A stretch of DNA of 64,000 bases, from the NCBI RefSeq assembly GCF_029543085.1, contig NZ_CP119967.1:2940501-3004500 (forward strand). The letters are read 5' to 3'. Each line of letters opens with the position of its first letter. The first letter of the stretch is position 1. Shown piece by piece: positions 9,469 to 18,020 of this stretch. The notes under the pieces were generated by a model. The model was given only the letters and a program-made list of their open reading frames with translations. It ran no database searches and was not told where the DNA came from. The DNA is from Pseudomonas sp. A34-9 (GTDB lineage Bacteria; Pseudomonadota; Gammaproteobacteria; Pseudomonadales; Pseudomonadaceae). Made by a program: the position numbers and the translations under genes.

Positions 9469-10320
9469 TTATACCGTCTTGACGAGGCTGACACCCAGAC
9501 GGGTCAAGGCCAGTTTCAGCGCATCGGCCAGATTGGCCTTGGTCACCACGCCTTGCAGGTCGAGGCCGAGGTGGACGATGGTCTGGGCAATCTGCGGACG
9601 CACACCGCTGATGATGCAGTCGGCGCCCATCAGGCGGATCGCGGTCACGGTTTTCAACAGGTGCTGGGCGACCAGGGTATCGACGGTCGGCACGCCGGTG
9701 ATGTCGATGATGGCGATTTCCGAACCCGTGTCGACGATGCGTTGCAGCAGCGACTCCATCACCACTTGCGTGCGCTGGGAGTCGAGGGTGCCGATCATTG
9801 GCAGGGCGAGCACGCCGTCCCACAGCTTGACCACCGGAGTGGAGAGTTCGAGCAGTTCTTCCTGTTGACGCTTGATCACCGCCTCGCGGGATTTCTGGAA
9901 GGTGCGGATGGTGTGCATGCCGAACGCGTCGAGCAGTTCGGAGACTTCCCAAAGTTGCTCGGCGAGCAGCGCAGGCTGGTCGTTGTAATGGCTCTGCAGC
10001 AGGTTAAACAACGGCCCTTTGAGGGCGAAGATGAAACTGGCGGTCTGTTGCGAATCCTGGCCGAGCAGGGCGCGGCTGTGGGACAGCTTGTCGAGAAACT
10101 GACGCGTCGCTTCCCAGCCAGGTGCATTGATGTTGGTGCCGTTGTCGCTTTCCAGGCCGTTGACCACCAGCTGCAGAAATTCGCCGGTTTGCTGCTGAAG
10201 GTCGTGGTCTTTCAGATTGCGCGTGGCGCCGCTGGTTTGAAGTCCGTTGATCCACTCACTCAGCAGTTGCGCTTGTTTGTTTTTCATCGCATCGAGTGTG
10301 CTGTTCTGCAGTGCTGCCAT
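9469..10320 (-). CDS. rsbR: RsbR-like stressosome sensor
   Basis: A 283-residue protein. An N-terminal helical sensor region of about 150 residues resembles the RsbRD-type N domain and is followed by a C-terminal STAS domain (about 160-278). Both threonines phosphorylated by RsbT in RsbRA have equivalents: Thr178 in IGTLDSQR and Thr215 in GVPTVDTLVAQH. ATG at 10320 (MAALQNS) is preferred to the frame opening at 10386, which only adds a basic tail. First gene of the operon. The 180 bp upstream is non-coding and must hold the promoter. Confidence 0.92.
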   Translation of the reverse strand: MAALQNSTLDAMKNKQAQLLSEWINGLQTSGATRNLKDHDLQQQTGEFLQLVVNGLESDNGTNINAPGWEATRQFLDKLSHSRALLGQDSQQTASFIFALKGPLFNLLQSHYNDQPALLAEQLWEVSELLDAFGMHTIRTFQKSREAVIKRQQEELLELSTPVVKLWDGVLALPMIGTLDSQRTQVVMESLLQRIVDTGSEIAIIDITGVPTVDTLVAQHLLKTVTAIRLMGADCIISGVRPQIAQTIVHLGLDLQGVVTKANLADALKLALTRLGVSLVKTV

Positions 10321-10568
10321 GTGCCTGTTGCTCCGTCGCGAATGGGGGGGCGGTCGTGAAAATGATCGCCGCGAAATGATCGACATTTGCCGTTCGAAAT
10401 AGTTGTTCGCTCCTGCACGTATTTTTTTGATCCGGTGCGAGCAGCGTCCCGATAACTCTAGTATGCGTGAAGGCGAGCGGCGATGTTTTGAACGTTGGCG
10501 CGGGGCAGGCTTCGAATCTTTAACACCCGGCGGATGTGCGTCGGGGGTGTTTGACCAACGAGGTGGCC

Positions 10569-10832
10569 ATGAACGAGCAAACGAAGCAGAGCCAATCTGG
10601 CGAACCGATCAACCGCAATGATCCGGCAATCGACCCGCAGGTGCCGGGGCAGCCGGCGCCGACGCAGCAGCAGGGCGAAAAAGAGCAGGCGCAGAGTGCC
10701 GACCCCGCGGTGGATCAGAAGCAAAAACATACCGACAACGACAATGAGTTCAGCCCGGGCTTTAAACCGACACCGGATCGGGCGGGGCCGGGTGAGGAGA
10801 CCGATGCTGATATTGATACCGATGGCGGTTGA
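10569..10832 (+). CDS. Small acidic, probably disordered hypothetical protein
   Basis: An 87-residue protein starting MNEQTKQ, rich in Gln, Pro, Asp and Glu, with no cysteine or hydrophobic segment and ending DADIDTDGG. ATG at 10569 is preceded by GAGGTGG. A strong terminator follows 16 bp after the stop. The function is not recognisable; the composition is that of hydrophilic stress-associated proteins. Confidence 0.7.
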   Translation: MNEQTKQSQSGEPINRNDPAIDPQVPGQPAPTQQQGEKEQAQSADPAVDQKQKHTDNDNEFSPGFKPTPDRAGPGEETDADIDTDGG

Positions 10833-10847
10833 TTTTGGCGGATATGA

Positions 10848-10882
10848 CAAGGCCGCATCTATTGGATGCGGCCTTTTTTTTT
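10848..10882 (+). terminator. Rho-independent terminator
   Basis: The stem AAGGCCGCATC / GATGCGGCCTT with a TATTG loop is followed by a run of eight or more T. It directly follows the small acidic gene. Confidence 0.92.
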
Positions 10883-10914
10883 GCTTGAGTCTGGTGGTGT
10901 GGCTGACATCGATC

Positions 10915-11216
10915 CCCCTCACCCCAACCCTCTCCCCCAGGGGGGGCGAGGGGGAAAGGGAGCCGATCTCGGTGCCTTTCAAAAATCAGGTTCAACTCGA
11001 GGTTTCAGGTCGGTGTAACTCGAACATCCAACTCGGCCGGCTTCCTCTCCCTCCTCCAAAGGGCGAGGGGAAAGGGAGCCGATTGGGGGATGTTCAAAAC
11101 CGGAGTTCCACTGCAGAACTTCAGTTCGAAGCCGAAATTTCAGGTCGGTGTAACTAGGACATCCAACTCGGTCGGCTCCCTCTCCCTCCGGGAGAGGGCT
11201 GGGGTGAGGGTAAGGC
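10915..11216. repeat. Dispersed repeat family C, three tandem blocks
   Basis: Three blocks combine CTCTCCC / GGGAGAGGG arms with an intervening stretch containing TTCAGGTCGGTGTAACT and GGACATCCAACTCGG. Outer ends read CCCTCACCCCAACCCTCTCC and its complement. The blocks fill the gap between two genes. The family recurs near 15.8, 56.6, 57.9 and 63.6 kb. Confidence 0.85.
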
Positions 11217-11219
11217 TTT

Positions 11220-11741
11220 TTACTTGCTCGGATGCTTGGCCTGCAGTTCTTTCGCTGCCGCCAGATGTTTCTCCAGCGCCGGCAGCATTTTCTGCGCAAA
11301 CGCCTTCAATTCAGGGGCGCCTTTTACCTTGTCATCCGTCACGGTATTGGCTTCTTTCTTGAACAGTTCGATGGTCTCTTCGTGCGCCTTCACCTGATTG
11401 TTGGCGTAAGCGGCGTCAAAGGATTCATCGCGCATGTCGAGAATTTTTTCCTTGGCCTGTTTGACCAGGGTCGTGGTGTCCGGGACTTTAATGTCGTTGG
11501 CCTTGGCAATGCTCGCCAGTTCGTCATTGGCCTTGCCGTGATCGGTGATCATCATGTTGGCGAACGTCTTGATGTCAGCCGATTGGCTTTTTTCCAGAGC
11601 CAGACGGCTGGTTTCGATTTCGGCGATGCCACCTGCTGCGGCGTTATCGACGAAATTATTGTCAGTCGCAGCGAACGCGCTGCCCATGCCGCTGCTCAAA
11701 GCGACAGCCAGAACCAGATGACGCAGGTTGAATCCGTCCAT
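11220..11741 (-). CDS. DUF4142 exported protein
   Basis: A 173-residue protein with a cleavable signal peptide (residues 1-25, ending SAFA). The mature region is all-helical and ferritin-like, with the DUF4142 pattern: NNFVDNAAAGGIAEIETS at the N-terminus, then MITDHGKAN and AHEETIELFKKEA. DUF4142 proteins are periplasmic or membrane-associated and of unknown biochemical role. ATG at 11741 follows a GGAGATGCACC ribosome-binding site. Confidence 0.9.
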   Translation of the reverse strand: MDGFNLRHLVLAVALSSGMGSAFAATDNNFVDNAAAGGIAEIETSRLALEKSQSADIKTFANMMITDHGKANDELASIAKANDIKVPDTTTLVKQAKEKILDMRDESFDAAYANNQVKAHEETIELFKKEANTVTDDKVKGAPELKAFAQKMLPALEKHLAAAKELQAKHPSK

Positions 11742-11946
11742 AGGTGCATCTCCACGCAGTTTTTGTTGGTGTTAACCAATGGAGGCCATGCGGCGAATAA
11801 AGGTTTGATCGCATTTGCGACAGGGCGACGAACGGACACCGCTGGTCTGACAGGTGGTCGACAGAAGCGCCCAACCGAGGCCATTCTGATAACTGGCCAG
11901 CGCAATCGGTCGCGTTGGCCAGCCGATCAACTGACGGAGGTGTTCC

Positions 11947-12189
11947 ATGCCGGTGACCCATGATCTGTTACAGGACTTGAAGCTTACGAAGGAAGAGATC
12001 CAGCAAAAACGCACCGCGGATCCACATCTGGACGCACTGATCAACAAGTATTCCCAGGCGGACGCCGACGTAGTCAAGGCCGAGACTGCCACCTCGGATG
12101 CTCCCAGCGACGACACACTGAAAAAACTCAAAGAAAAGCGCCTGCAAGTCAAAGACAGGATCGTCGAGCAGTTACAAGCGCGATCCTGA
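11947..12189 (+). CDS. DUF465 (YdcH-like) small protein
   Basis: An 80-residue helical protein starting MPVTHDLLQDL. The heptad-like charged helices and the KLKEKRLQVKDRI tail fit the DUF465/YdcH family, whose role is unknown. ACGGAGGTGTTCC precedes the ATG at 11947. It is transcribed away from the DUF4142 gene across a gap of about 205 bp that must contain divergent promoters. Confidence 0.85.
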   Translation: MPVTHDLLQDLKLTKEEIQQKRTADPHLDALINKYSQADADVVKAETATSDAPSDDTLKKLKEKRLQVKDRIVEQLQARS

Positions 12190-12298
12190 CGCCCAGGTGA
12201 TCCGCCGACCTACGGTTGCGGATTGACTGGAACGACAGCCACGACCGGCACCTCGAATGTTCAGAGTCTTCTTTTACCGACTCTTTACGAGGTGCCTT

Positions 12299-12463
12299 AT
12301 GAACGATCCCAAATTCCCCAGTGAAGAGCAGGGCGCATTCGACCCCGTGCCCACGCATCCCGAACCCAACAGCCCGGCGCATACCACGGCCAATCCTGAA
12401 GAGCCGGACGAGGATCTGCCTGAGGACGAAGATCCGGACAAGTTCGACAAGTCCAGTAACTGA
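12299..12463 (+). CDS. 54-residue acidic hypothetical protein
   Basis: Starts MNDPKFPSEEQ and ends DKFDKSSN. Pro and acidic residues dominate, with a DEDLPEDEDPDK stretch. ACGAGGTG lies 5 bp before the ATG at 12299; longer upstream starts in the frame lack such a site. Composition resembles the acidic protein at 10569. No family assigned. Confidence 0.65.
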   Translation: MNDPKFPSEEQGAFDPVPTHPEPNSPAHTTANPEEPDEDLPEDEDPDKFDKSSN

Positions 12464-12469
12464 CAGACC

Positions 12470-12546
12470 GTCTTCGCGAGCAAGCTCGCGCCCACAGTTG
12501 AAACGCATTCCCCTGTAGGAGTGAGCCTGCTCGCGATGGCGTCAGC
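12470..12546. repeat. REP doublet, family A (degenerate)
   Basis: One unit (TTCGCGAGCAAGCTCGCGCC) is followed in inverse orientation by TGTAGGAGTGAGCCTGCTCG. It separates two convergent genes. Confidence 0.75.
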
Positions 12547-12570
12547 CCCTTCACCACAAAACTTTCAGAT

Positions 12571-13647
12571 TCACTTCAGGGCCGCATCCAACGGCATCCG
12601 CGCCATATTTGTGGCTTTCAACGAGCCGAAATACAACCACGGCCCATACTCGCGCACCGTAGTGATCGGCGAATAATTGCCACTGCTCGCGTCCTGCAGA
12701 TTGGCGATCACCTTGCCCTCAAGATCCAGCCCCAAGACAAACCCGCGTTTCTCCACTGGCTTAGGCAAAACCGTCAATGCCCGCACGATCATCTTGCGCA
12801 CGAATGGATGCCCGGCCGTGCCATCGAGCAAGGCATTGCGCGGCGCATACAACGCCACCCAAAACCGATTGCTGCCATTGAACGCCAGGTTGTCCGGCAG
12901 CCCCGGCAGGTTGTCGATGAACAGGTCGTGAGTGCCGGCTTTCGGCCCGGTCAGCCAATAACGGCTGATGCGGTAGGCGCCGGTTTCGTTGACCAGCACA
13001 TAAGCGTCGTCCGGGCCGAGGGTCACGCCGTTGGCGAACTCCAGTTTGTCCAGCAGCACACTGGTTTTACCGCTCTGAAAGTCATAGCGCAGCAGACGTC
13101 CGTCGCCGCCGTGCTCGATGATCGCCTCGCCGTCGTGGCCATAGCCCCAACGGCTGGAAGCATCGCTGAAGTAGGCGTAATGCCCGGACTTGTCGATGGC
13201 CACGTCGTCGGTGAAACCAAATGTCAGGCCGTTGGCCGCCGTGGTCAGTGGGATCAACTGCCCCTGCGCATCAAGGGACAGCAAGCCCTTGACCCCATCG
13301 GCGATGACCAGCATGCCGTTCGGATGCCGGGCCAATCCGAGCGGTCGGCCACCGGTGTCGGCCAGCACTTTGCGCTGCTGGCCGTCGAGGCTGGTGCGAA
13401 TCAGGCGACCGTCGTGCAGCCCGGTGATCAAGAAGTCACTCTCCAGTAGCAAGGCTTCCGGCCCTTCGATGTCGCTCGGCCCGACCTGCGCTGCGCCTAT
13501 GAGTTTCTGGTTCTCGGCGAAGGTGCCCTCTGTCAGCGAGGGCGCCGGCGGCGGTTTCCAGGCGACGGGTTCGACTTTGGTGGGCATCAACAACAAGAAC
13601 GCGATGACGATGAGGATCAGCAACAGCAGCAGATGTCGCAGCTTCAC
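12571..13647 (-). CDS. SMP-30/strictosidine-synthase-like beta-propeller, membrane anchored
   Basis: A 358-residue protein with an uncleaved N-terminal hydrophobic anchor (residues 4-22, Leu/Ile-rich), followed by a periplasmic domain of propeller-type repeats (DIEGPEALL, LGLARHPNG, LADGVKGL-type blades, VALDKSGHYAYFSDASSRWG, FANGVTLGPDD, GLPDNLAFNG). This is the signature of the gluconolactonase / strictosidine synthase / APMAP superfamily, which includes calcium-dependent esterases and lactonases. The substrate is not predictable. Its start overlaps the stop of the fatty-acid hydroxylase gene by 4 bp, so the two probably act together on a lipid-like compound (inference). Confidence 0.85.
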   Translation of the reverse strand: MKLRHLLLLLILIVIAFLLLMPTKVEPVAWKPPPAPSLTEGTFAENQKLIGAAQVGPSDIEGPEALLLESDFLITGLHDGRLIRTSLDGQQRKVLADTGGRPLGLARHPNGMLVIADGVKGLLSLDAQGQLIPLTTAANGLTFGFTDDVAIDKSGHYAYFSDASSRWGYGHDGEAIIEHGGDGRLLRYDFQSGKTSVLLDKLEFANGVTLGPDDAYVLVNETGAYRISRYWLTGPKAGTHDLFIDNLPGLPDNLAFNGSNRFWVALYAPRNALLDGTAGHPFVRKMIVRALTVLPKPVEKRGFVLGLDLEGKVIANLQDASSGNYSPITTVREYGPWLYFGSLKATNMARMPLDAALK

Positions 13648-14789
13648 GCGCTGGCCCTCGTCGATGACAGGTATTGCGCGGCCATGTCGCGCAGCGCCAG
13701 CATCGACGCAGCGGATTCGCGCTCGATGCGCCGTTTGAGTAACAAGCGATTGGCGATGCGCATGCCCAGACCGTCGAAGCGATAGTCCAGTGTGCGCACA
13801 AATCGCGTACTGCTGCCTTCAGCGCTGCATTCATAGGTCAGCAACAGCGACAAGCCATGATCGCCTTGCGCTCGCGCACACCAGCGCCGACCGGGCAAAT
13901 ACTCGGTGACTTCCCAGCTCAAATGGCCTTCACGACCGCCGGCATGAATGTCCTCTTCAAAGTGCGCGCCGGCATGCAGCGGGCCGTGGGGACCGTCGAT
14001 TTTCAGCGACGAGGGGTGCCACTCCGGCCAGCGACCGACGCTGGCGGCGTAGGCCAGCACGGCGATGGGGTCGCCAGCGATATCGATCGTGTGCTGCAGG
14101 CGGGTCATGGGCATTCTCGAATAGCTCAAAGGGGCGGTTTCCGGCTCCCAGTACAGGGTGCCGAACAGGTAGTCCATCAGCGGCAGGACGATGTTGAAGT
14201 TGCGCTCCTGCATGCGCTCGCGGCGGTGATGCAATTCGTGCAGACGGCGCATCTGGCGGATCCACGGCAGACGGGTCAGCGGGTTGCGCGGCGGCAAGTG
14301 TTCGCAGGCATGGAATATTTCGTAAGTCAGATAACCGAGGACCATGCAGCCGCCGAACAGTCCGGCGACGTTGGCGTTGGCTTGTGCGATCAGCCACCAC
14401 AGCGGCAGGGTAATCACCAGGGTGTGCAGCACGATCAGCCACGCCGGGAACAGAATCACTCGCCAGTCACGCGCACTGTCGTAGGTCATGTGGCCGGGGG
14501 TGAAGAAGCTGTGATGATCGCCCGCATGCCGGGCGTAGAACATTTTTGCGAAGGCTTTTTTCTGGTGGCCGAGATGGCGATGGACCATGTACACGCCGAA
14601 ATTGAACAACAGCAGGGTAAGCGGCACCGTCAGCCACTCCAGCGGACTGACCTGCTGCACGCGCCCCCAGAATGCTCCCATGGCCAGCACGCCGAACAAC
14701 AGCACGAAGGCACCGTGCAGCCACGGGTTGTACAGCGGATGAATCGCCGCGCGGTAGCGGCTGCGAAATATCTCGGTGGTCTGCCTCAC
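13644..14789 (-). CDS. Fatty-acid hydroxylase / sterol-desaturase family protein fused to an SRPBCC domain
   Basis: A 381-residue protein. Residues about 25-215 form an integral-membrane di-iron hydroxylase with His clusters at 70/72/75 (HRHLGH), 88/92/93 (HAGDHH), 160/164 (HACEH) and 184/187/188 (HELHH), separated by hydrophobic segments. Residues about 231-375 form a soluble SRPBCC (polyketide-cyclase/START-like) domain with a typical GDPIAVLAYAASVGRWPEW start. SRPBCC domains bind hydrophobic ligands, so the fusion may present a lipid substrate to the hydroxylase; that is inference. It is coupled by ATGA to the propeller gene downstream. Confidence 0.87.
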   Translation of the reverse strand: MRQTTEIFRSRYRAAIHPLYNPWLHGAFVLLFGVLAMGAFWGRVQQVSPLEWLTVPLTLLLFNFGVYMVHRHLGHQKKAFAKMFYARHAGDHHSFFTPGHMTYDSARDWRVILFPAWLIVLHTLVITLPLWWLIAQANANVAGLFGGCMVLGYLTYEIFHACEHLPPRNPLTRLPWIRQMRRLHELHHRRERMQERNFNIVLPLMDYLFGTLYWEPETAPLSYSRMPMTRLQHTIDIAGDPIAVLAYAASVGRWPEWHPSSLKIDGPHGPLHAGAHFEEDIHAGGREGHLSWEVTEYLPGRRWCARAQGDHGLSLLLTYECSAEGSSTRFVRTLDYRFDGLGMRIANRLLLKRRIERESAASMLALRDMAAQYLSSTRASA

Positions 14790-14900
14790 TGCGTCACCTG
14801 CGGGTATTGTTGTTATACCCGGCAGATTAGCCGATCCGGCCGTTTGTGCAGGCCGGACCTCGATGGCACATGCGCCATGCTCCGGTGTAATGCTGCCGAT

Positions 14901-15764
14901 TCAGCTCAAGGGGTTCCAGCGTTGTGACCAGTCGTCATCGGTGCGGATCACTTCGCGCAGCAGGTCGAAGGCTTGCTGCAGCGTCGCCGAATCGCGATCG
15001 CGTGAGTAGACAAGGTAAGTCGGGTAGCCGAATTCCGGAGCTTTGGTCACGGCTTCCAGGGCGCCGCTTTCCAGATACGTGCGCACCACGCGGGTGCGGA
15101 AGTAGCCGCTGCCGCCGTGTTCGAGAATGTATTGCAGGGCCAGCGGGCCGAGGTTGAAACTCAGCGCCGCTTTGGCTTTTTCCGGCAGGGCGGCGTCATG
15201 CTGTCGGCGGAAGTCCGGGCCCCAGTCGATGTAGACGTAGGGATCGGGGCGATCGACCGCGCGCACCAGAATCAGTTTTTCTTCCAGCACTTGCTCGACC
15301 TGCAAGCCCGGCCAGTATTCCGGCTGATAGACCAGTGCGGCGTCGAGCACGCCGAGTTCCAGCTGGCGCAGCAGGTTTTCGCCGTCTCGGATCTCCATGC
15401 GCAGGGCATGCCCGGGAATTTTCTCGCGCAGCTCCGCCGCCCAACTGAGCATCAACGGGTTGCACAGGCTGACCTCGCCGCCGATGTGCAGCACGTTGTG
15501 ATAACCCTCGGGCAGCGGCAGGTCGCGGCGGGCGGCCTCCCAGGTCTGCACCAGTTGATTGGCGTAGACCACAAAGGCCTCGCCATTGGGCGTCAGTTTC
15601 GCCCCGGCGCGGTTGCGCACGAACAGCGTGCTGCCCAGCTGACTTTCGAGTTTCTGCACCCGGGCGGTGATCGCCGTTTGCGTGACGAACAACTTCTGTG
15701 CGGCCGCGGCGAGGCTGCCATGACGGACGATTTCCAGAAAGGTGCGAGCGAGATCGATGTCCAT
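14901..15764 (-). CDS. LysR-family transcriptional regulator
   Basis: A 287-residue regulator. The N-terminal winged helix-turn-helix (residues 3-62: FLEIVRHGSLAAAAQKLFVT, then ITARVQKLE) and a periplasmic-binding-like effector domain are complete. ATG at 15764 (MDIDLART) is chosen because it begins directly at the HTH; the frame continues 45 codons upstream only through family C repeat DNA. It lies downstream of the hoxX-like gene and upstream of the hydroxylase, all on one strand. Targets cannot be read from the sequence. Confidence 0.92.
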   Translation of the reverse strand: MDIDLARTFLEIVRHGSLAAAAQKLFVTQTAITARVQKLESQLGSTLFVRNRAGAKLTPNGEAFVVYANQLVQTWEAARRDLPLPEGYHNVLHIGGEVSLCNPLMLSWAAELREKIPGHALRMEIRDGENLLRQLELGVLDAALVYQPEYWPGLQVEQVLEEKLILVRAVDRPDPYVYIDWGPDFRRQHDAALPEKAKAALSFNLGPLALQYILEHGGSGYFRTRVVRTYLESGALEAVTKAPEFGYPTYLVYSRDRDSATLQQAFDLLREVIRTDDDWSQRWNPLS

Positions 15765-15808
15765 GAGCGGGCCGGTGTTTGAGGTGGGCGCATTGTAAAG
15801 GCAAAAGC

Positions 15809-15985
15809 CCCTCACCCTAACCCTCTCCCAAAGGGAGAGGGGACTGATTGGGGGATATTGAAGAAATACACCGACTTGAACGATCAGCGTTGAATCCATA
15901 ATCGACCCGATTTTTCAGGTCGATGCAGGGCGCCAGACACCTCGGTCGGTTCCCTCTCCCCTGGGAGAGGGCTAGGGTGAGGGGA
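15809..15985. repeat. Dispersed repeat family C, paired blocks
   Basis: CCCTCACCCTAACCCTCTCC at one end and GGGAGAGGGCTAGGGTGAGG at the other bracket the spacer characteristic of the family (TTTTTCAGGTCGATG). It lies between the LysR and hoxX-like genes. Confidence 0.85.
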
Positions 15986-16004
15986 AATGCAGTCACCGCC
16001 AAAA

Positions 16005-17723
16005 TCAACTGGCCAACTCGGTCAAACGCCCCCGCGCCCACTCCTCGATCAACCGCGCCGGCGTGCCACACACCCTGCGCTTGTAGACAAAGTGTCGGCA
16101 CTTCTCGGCAAATTGATTACGGTCGTAAAGCATGTCTTCCTGCATCTCTTGCAGCTCGGTGTCACGGCATTGGCGGATCAACACCTGATCAGTCCGCGCC
16201 TTGCGCTCGCGTACCGCCGCATAGGTCGAATCGCTCAACACGCCGTTGGCCCGTTGCAGCAACCACAGGGCAAACTCATCCGGGCAGCGCGGGCCGATTT
16301 CCTGAACCATACCCAGTTGCCACGCCTGCACCGCGCTTACCGGCAGGCAAGCCTGGGTCAATTGCTCCGCCATTGCCGGGCCGACGGCGCGGGGCAGGCT
16401 GTAAGTCCAGTATTCGGAGCCGTACAAACCCATGCTCTTGTAATGCGGATTGAGCACGACATCGGCGCGGGCAAACACAATGTCCGCCGCCAGTGCGAGC
16501 ATCACGCCACCGGCGCCCGCGTTGCCGGTGACGCCGCTGACCACCAGTTGCCGGGCCGTCAGCAGTTCTTCGCAGACGTCATCGATTGCCTGAATATTCG
16601 CCCAGGCTTCGGCACCGGGATCTTGCGCGGCTTGAATCACGTTCAGATGCACGCCGTTGGAAAAACTGCCGCGCCCGCCCTTGATCAGCAACACCTGGGT
16701 ATCACGGGACTTGGCCCAGCGCAGCGCGGCGACCATGCGCTGGCATTGCTCGGTGCTCATGGCGCCGTTGTAGAACTCGAAGGTCAGTTCGCCGACGTTG
16801 CCGGATTCGCGATAACGAAGCGGTTGATACGCTTCGTCACTGAACGGCTGCGTGGCAATCGACCAGTCCAGCACCGGCACATCGTCCAGTTGCCCGGCCA
16901 ACAGGTGCCGCGCCGGTTGTTTGAAGGTTTCCTCGCCAGGTAGCGGTTTACGGCGCAGCGAACCAATCCACACACTTTGATCACCCGCCGCGACCAGCAC
17001 CGCATCGTCATGCACCGCAAGAATCTCGCCGGGCATGCCGCTGCGCGCATCGAGGTGCGCGTCGTACACGTAATACTGACCGCCGGCCAGGCTCGCCAGC
17101 ACGCCGGGCTGGCCGTCGGCGGCATCGATGCAGCGTTTGATGAAGCGTGCGCAGTCGTGCCAGCTGAAGCTGCGGTCGACCTGTTTCATGTTCGGTTGCA
17201 AGCGCCCGCGCACTTTCGCATCGGCATAGTCCAGGGCAACCGGCTCAAACCCTTCGATGAATTTCTCCACCACTTCGCGTATGCAACGAATCGCCGCGTC
17301 ACTGACCCGGCCGTTGTACAGCTCGGATTTACGCAGGCCCGCTGGCAGGTTGAATTCGCAGGTGGCCCACACCGGGCCGGCGTCCATTTCCTCGACGGCT
17401 TGCAGCGCTGTGACGCCCCAGCTCGGTAGCTCATTGGTAATCGCCCAGTCGAGGGCACTGGCGCCGCGATCGCCGACGATGCCGGGATGAATGATCACCA
17501 CCGGACGCTGGGCATTGCTCCACAGCGCCTCGGGGACGCGGTCCTTGAGGAACGGGCAGATCACCAGATCGGCGCCGCTGTGTTCGATCTGCTCGCACAC
17601 CGCCTGTTCATTGGTAAACAGCACAACGCTGGGCGAGTGTCCGGCCTCGCGCAGTTCCAGCCAGGCGCGTTGGGTCAGGCCGTTAAAGGCCGACGACAGC
17701 AGAATGATGTTGAGTGGTCGCAT
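16005..17723 (-). CDS. hoxX: HoxX-like protein (formyltransferase plus enoyl-CoA-hydratase fold)
   Basis: A 572-residue protein. Residues about 1-170 form a formyl-transferase domain with the HoxX-typical IHPGIVGDRGASALDWAI around His79. A middle segment resembles the formyl-transferase C domain. Residues about 300-500 have a crotonase fold (LLIKGGRGSFSNGVHLN, AGAGGVMLALAADIVFA). HoxX of aerobic hydrogenase maturation converts N10-formyl-tetrahydrofolate, via formyl-CoA, to the CO ligand of the [NiFe] site. No hydrogenase structural or hyp gene is in this window, so the CO-forming role is uncertain here. ATG at 17723; about 300 bp separates it from the divergent sigma gene. Confidence 0.85.
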   Translation of the reverse strand: MRPLNIILLSSAFNGLTQRAWLELREAGHSPSVVLFTNEQAVCEQIEHSGADLVICPFLKDRVPEALWSNAQRPVVIIHPGIVGDRGASALDWAITNELPSWGVTALQAVEEMDAGPVWATCEFNLPAGLRKSELYNGRVSDAAIRCIREVVEKFIEGFEPVALDYADAKVRGRLQPNMKQVDRSFSWHDCARFIKRCIDAADGQPGVLASLAGGQYYVYDAHLDARSGMPGEILAVHDDAVLVAAGDQSVWIGSLRRKPLPGEETFKQPARHLLAGQLDDVPVLDWSIATQPFSDEAYQPLRYRESGNVGELTFEFYNGAMSTEQCQRMVAALRWAKSRDTQVLLIKGGRGSFSNGVHLNVIQAAQDPGAEAWANIQAIDDVCEELLTARQLVVSGVTGNAGAGGVMLALAADIVFARADVVLNPHYKSMGLYGSEYWTYSLPRAVGPAMAEQLTQACLPVSAVQAWQLGMVQEIGPRCPDEFALWLLQRANGVLSDSTYAAVRERKARTDQVLIRQCRDTELQEMQEDMLYDRNQFAEKCRHFVYKRRVCGTPARLIEEWARGRLTELAS

Positions 17724-18020
17724 GCTTGCTCTTCCTTGAGTGGGATCAGCCGTGGGCTCTCGGTGAGCCGTCCCTGGCTTTCGATGGAGCCGCGAGATTA
17801 ATCAGTGACTGCCCACACGCCAGTGATCGAGGTCAACGTTGTGTCAGCCAATGTTTCTGCGGCGACGAAGCGGCTTATGTTTAATGGTTTGCTTGTGCTG
17901 ATTTTTTATTACTTCAAATGTCTTCGAGGCTATTGCACAGTCGCGCCTGATCAGAGCCGGACGATCCCGGCAGAACGATGGTTTTTCGCAGCGGGTGGGA
18001 CCCGTTTCAGGGAGCAAGGC

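Noticed and set aside
10915..11216. Possible CRISPR-like array of three repeats
   Set aside because: The units are imperfect, the spacing is irregular, the same blocks occur singly elsewhere, and no cas genes are present.
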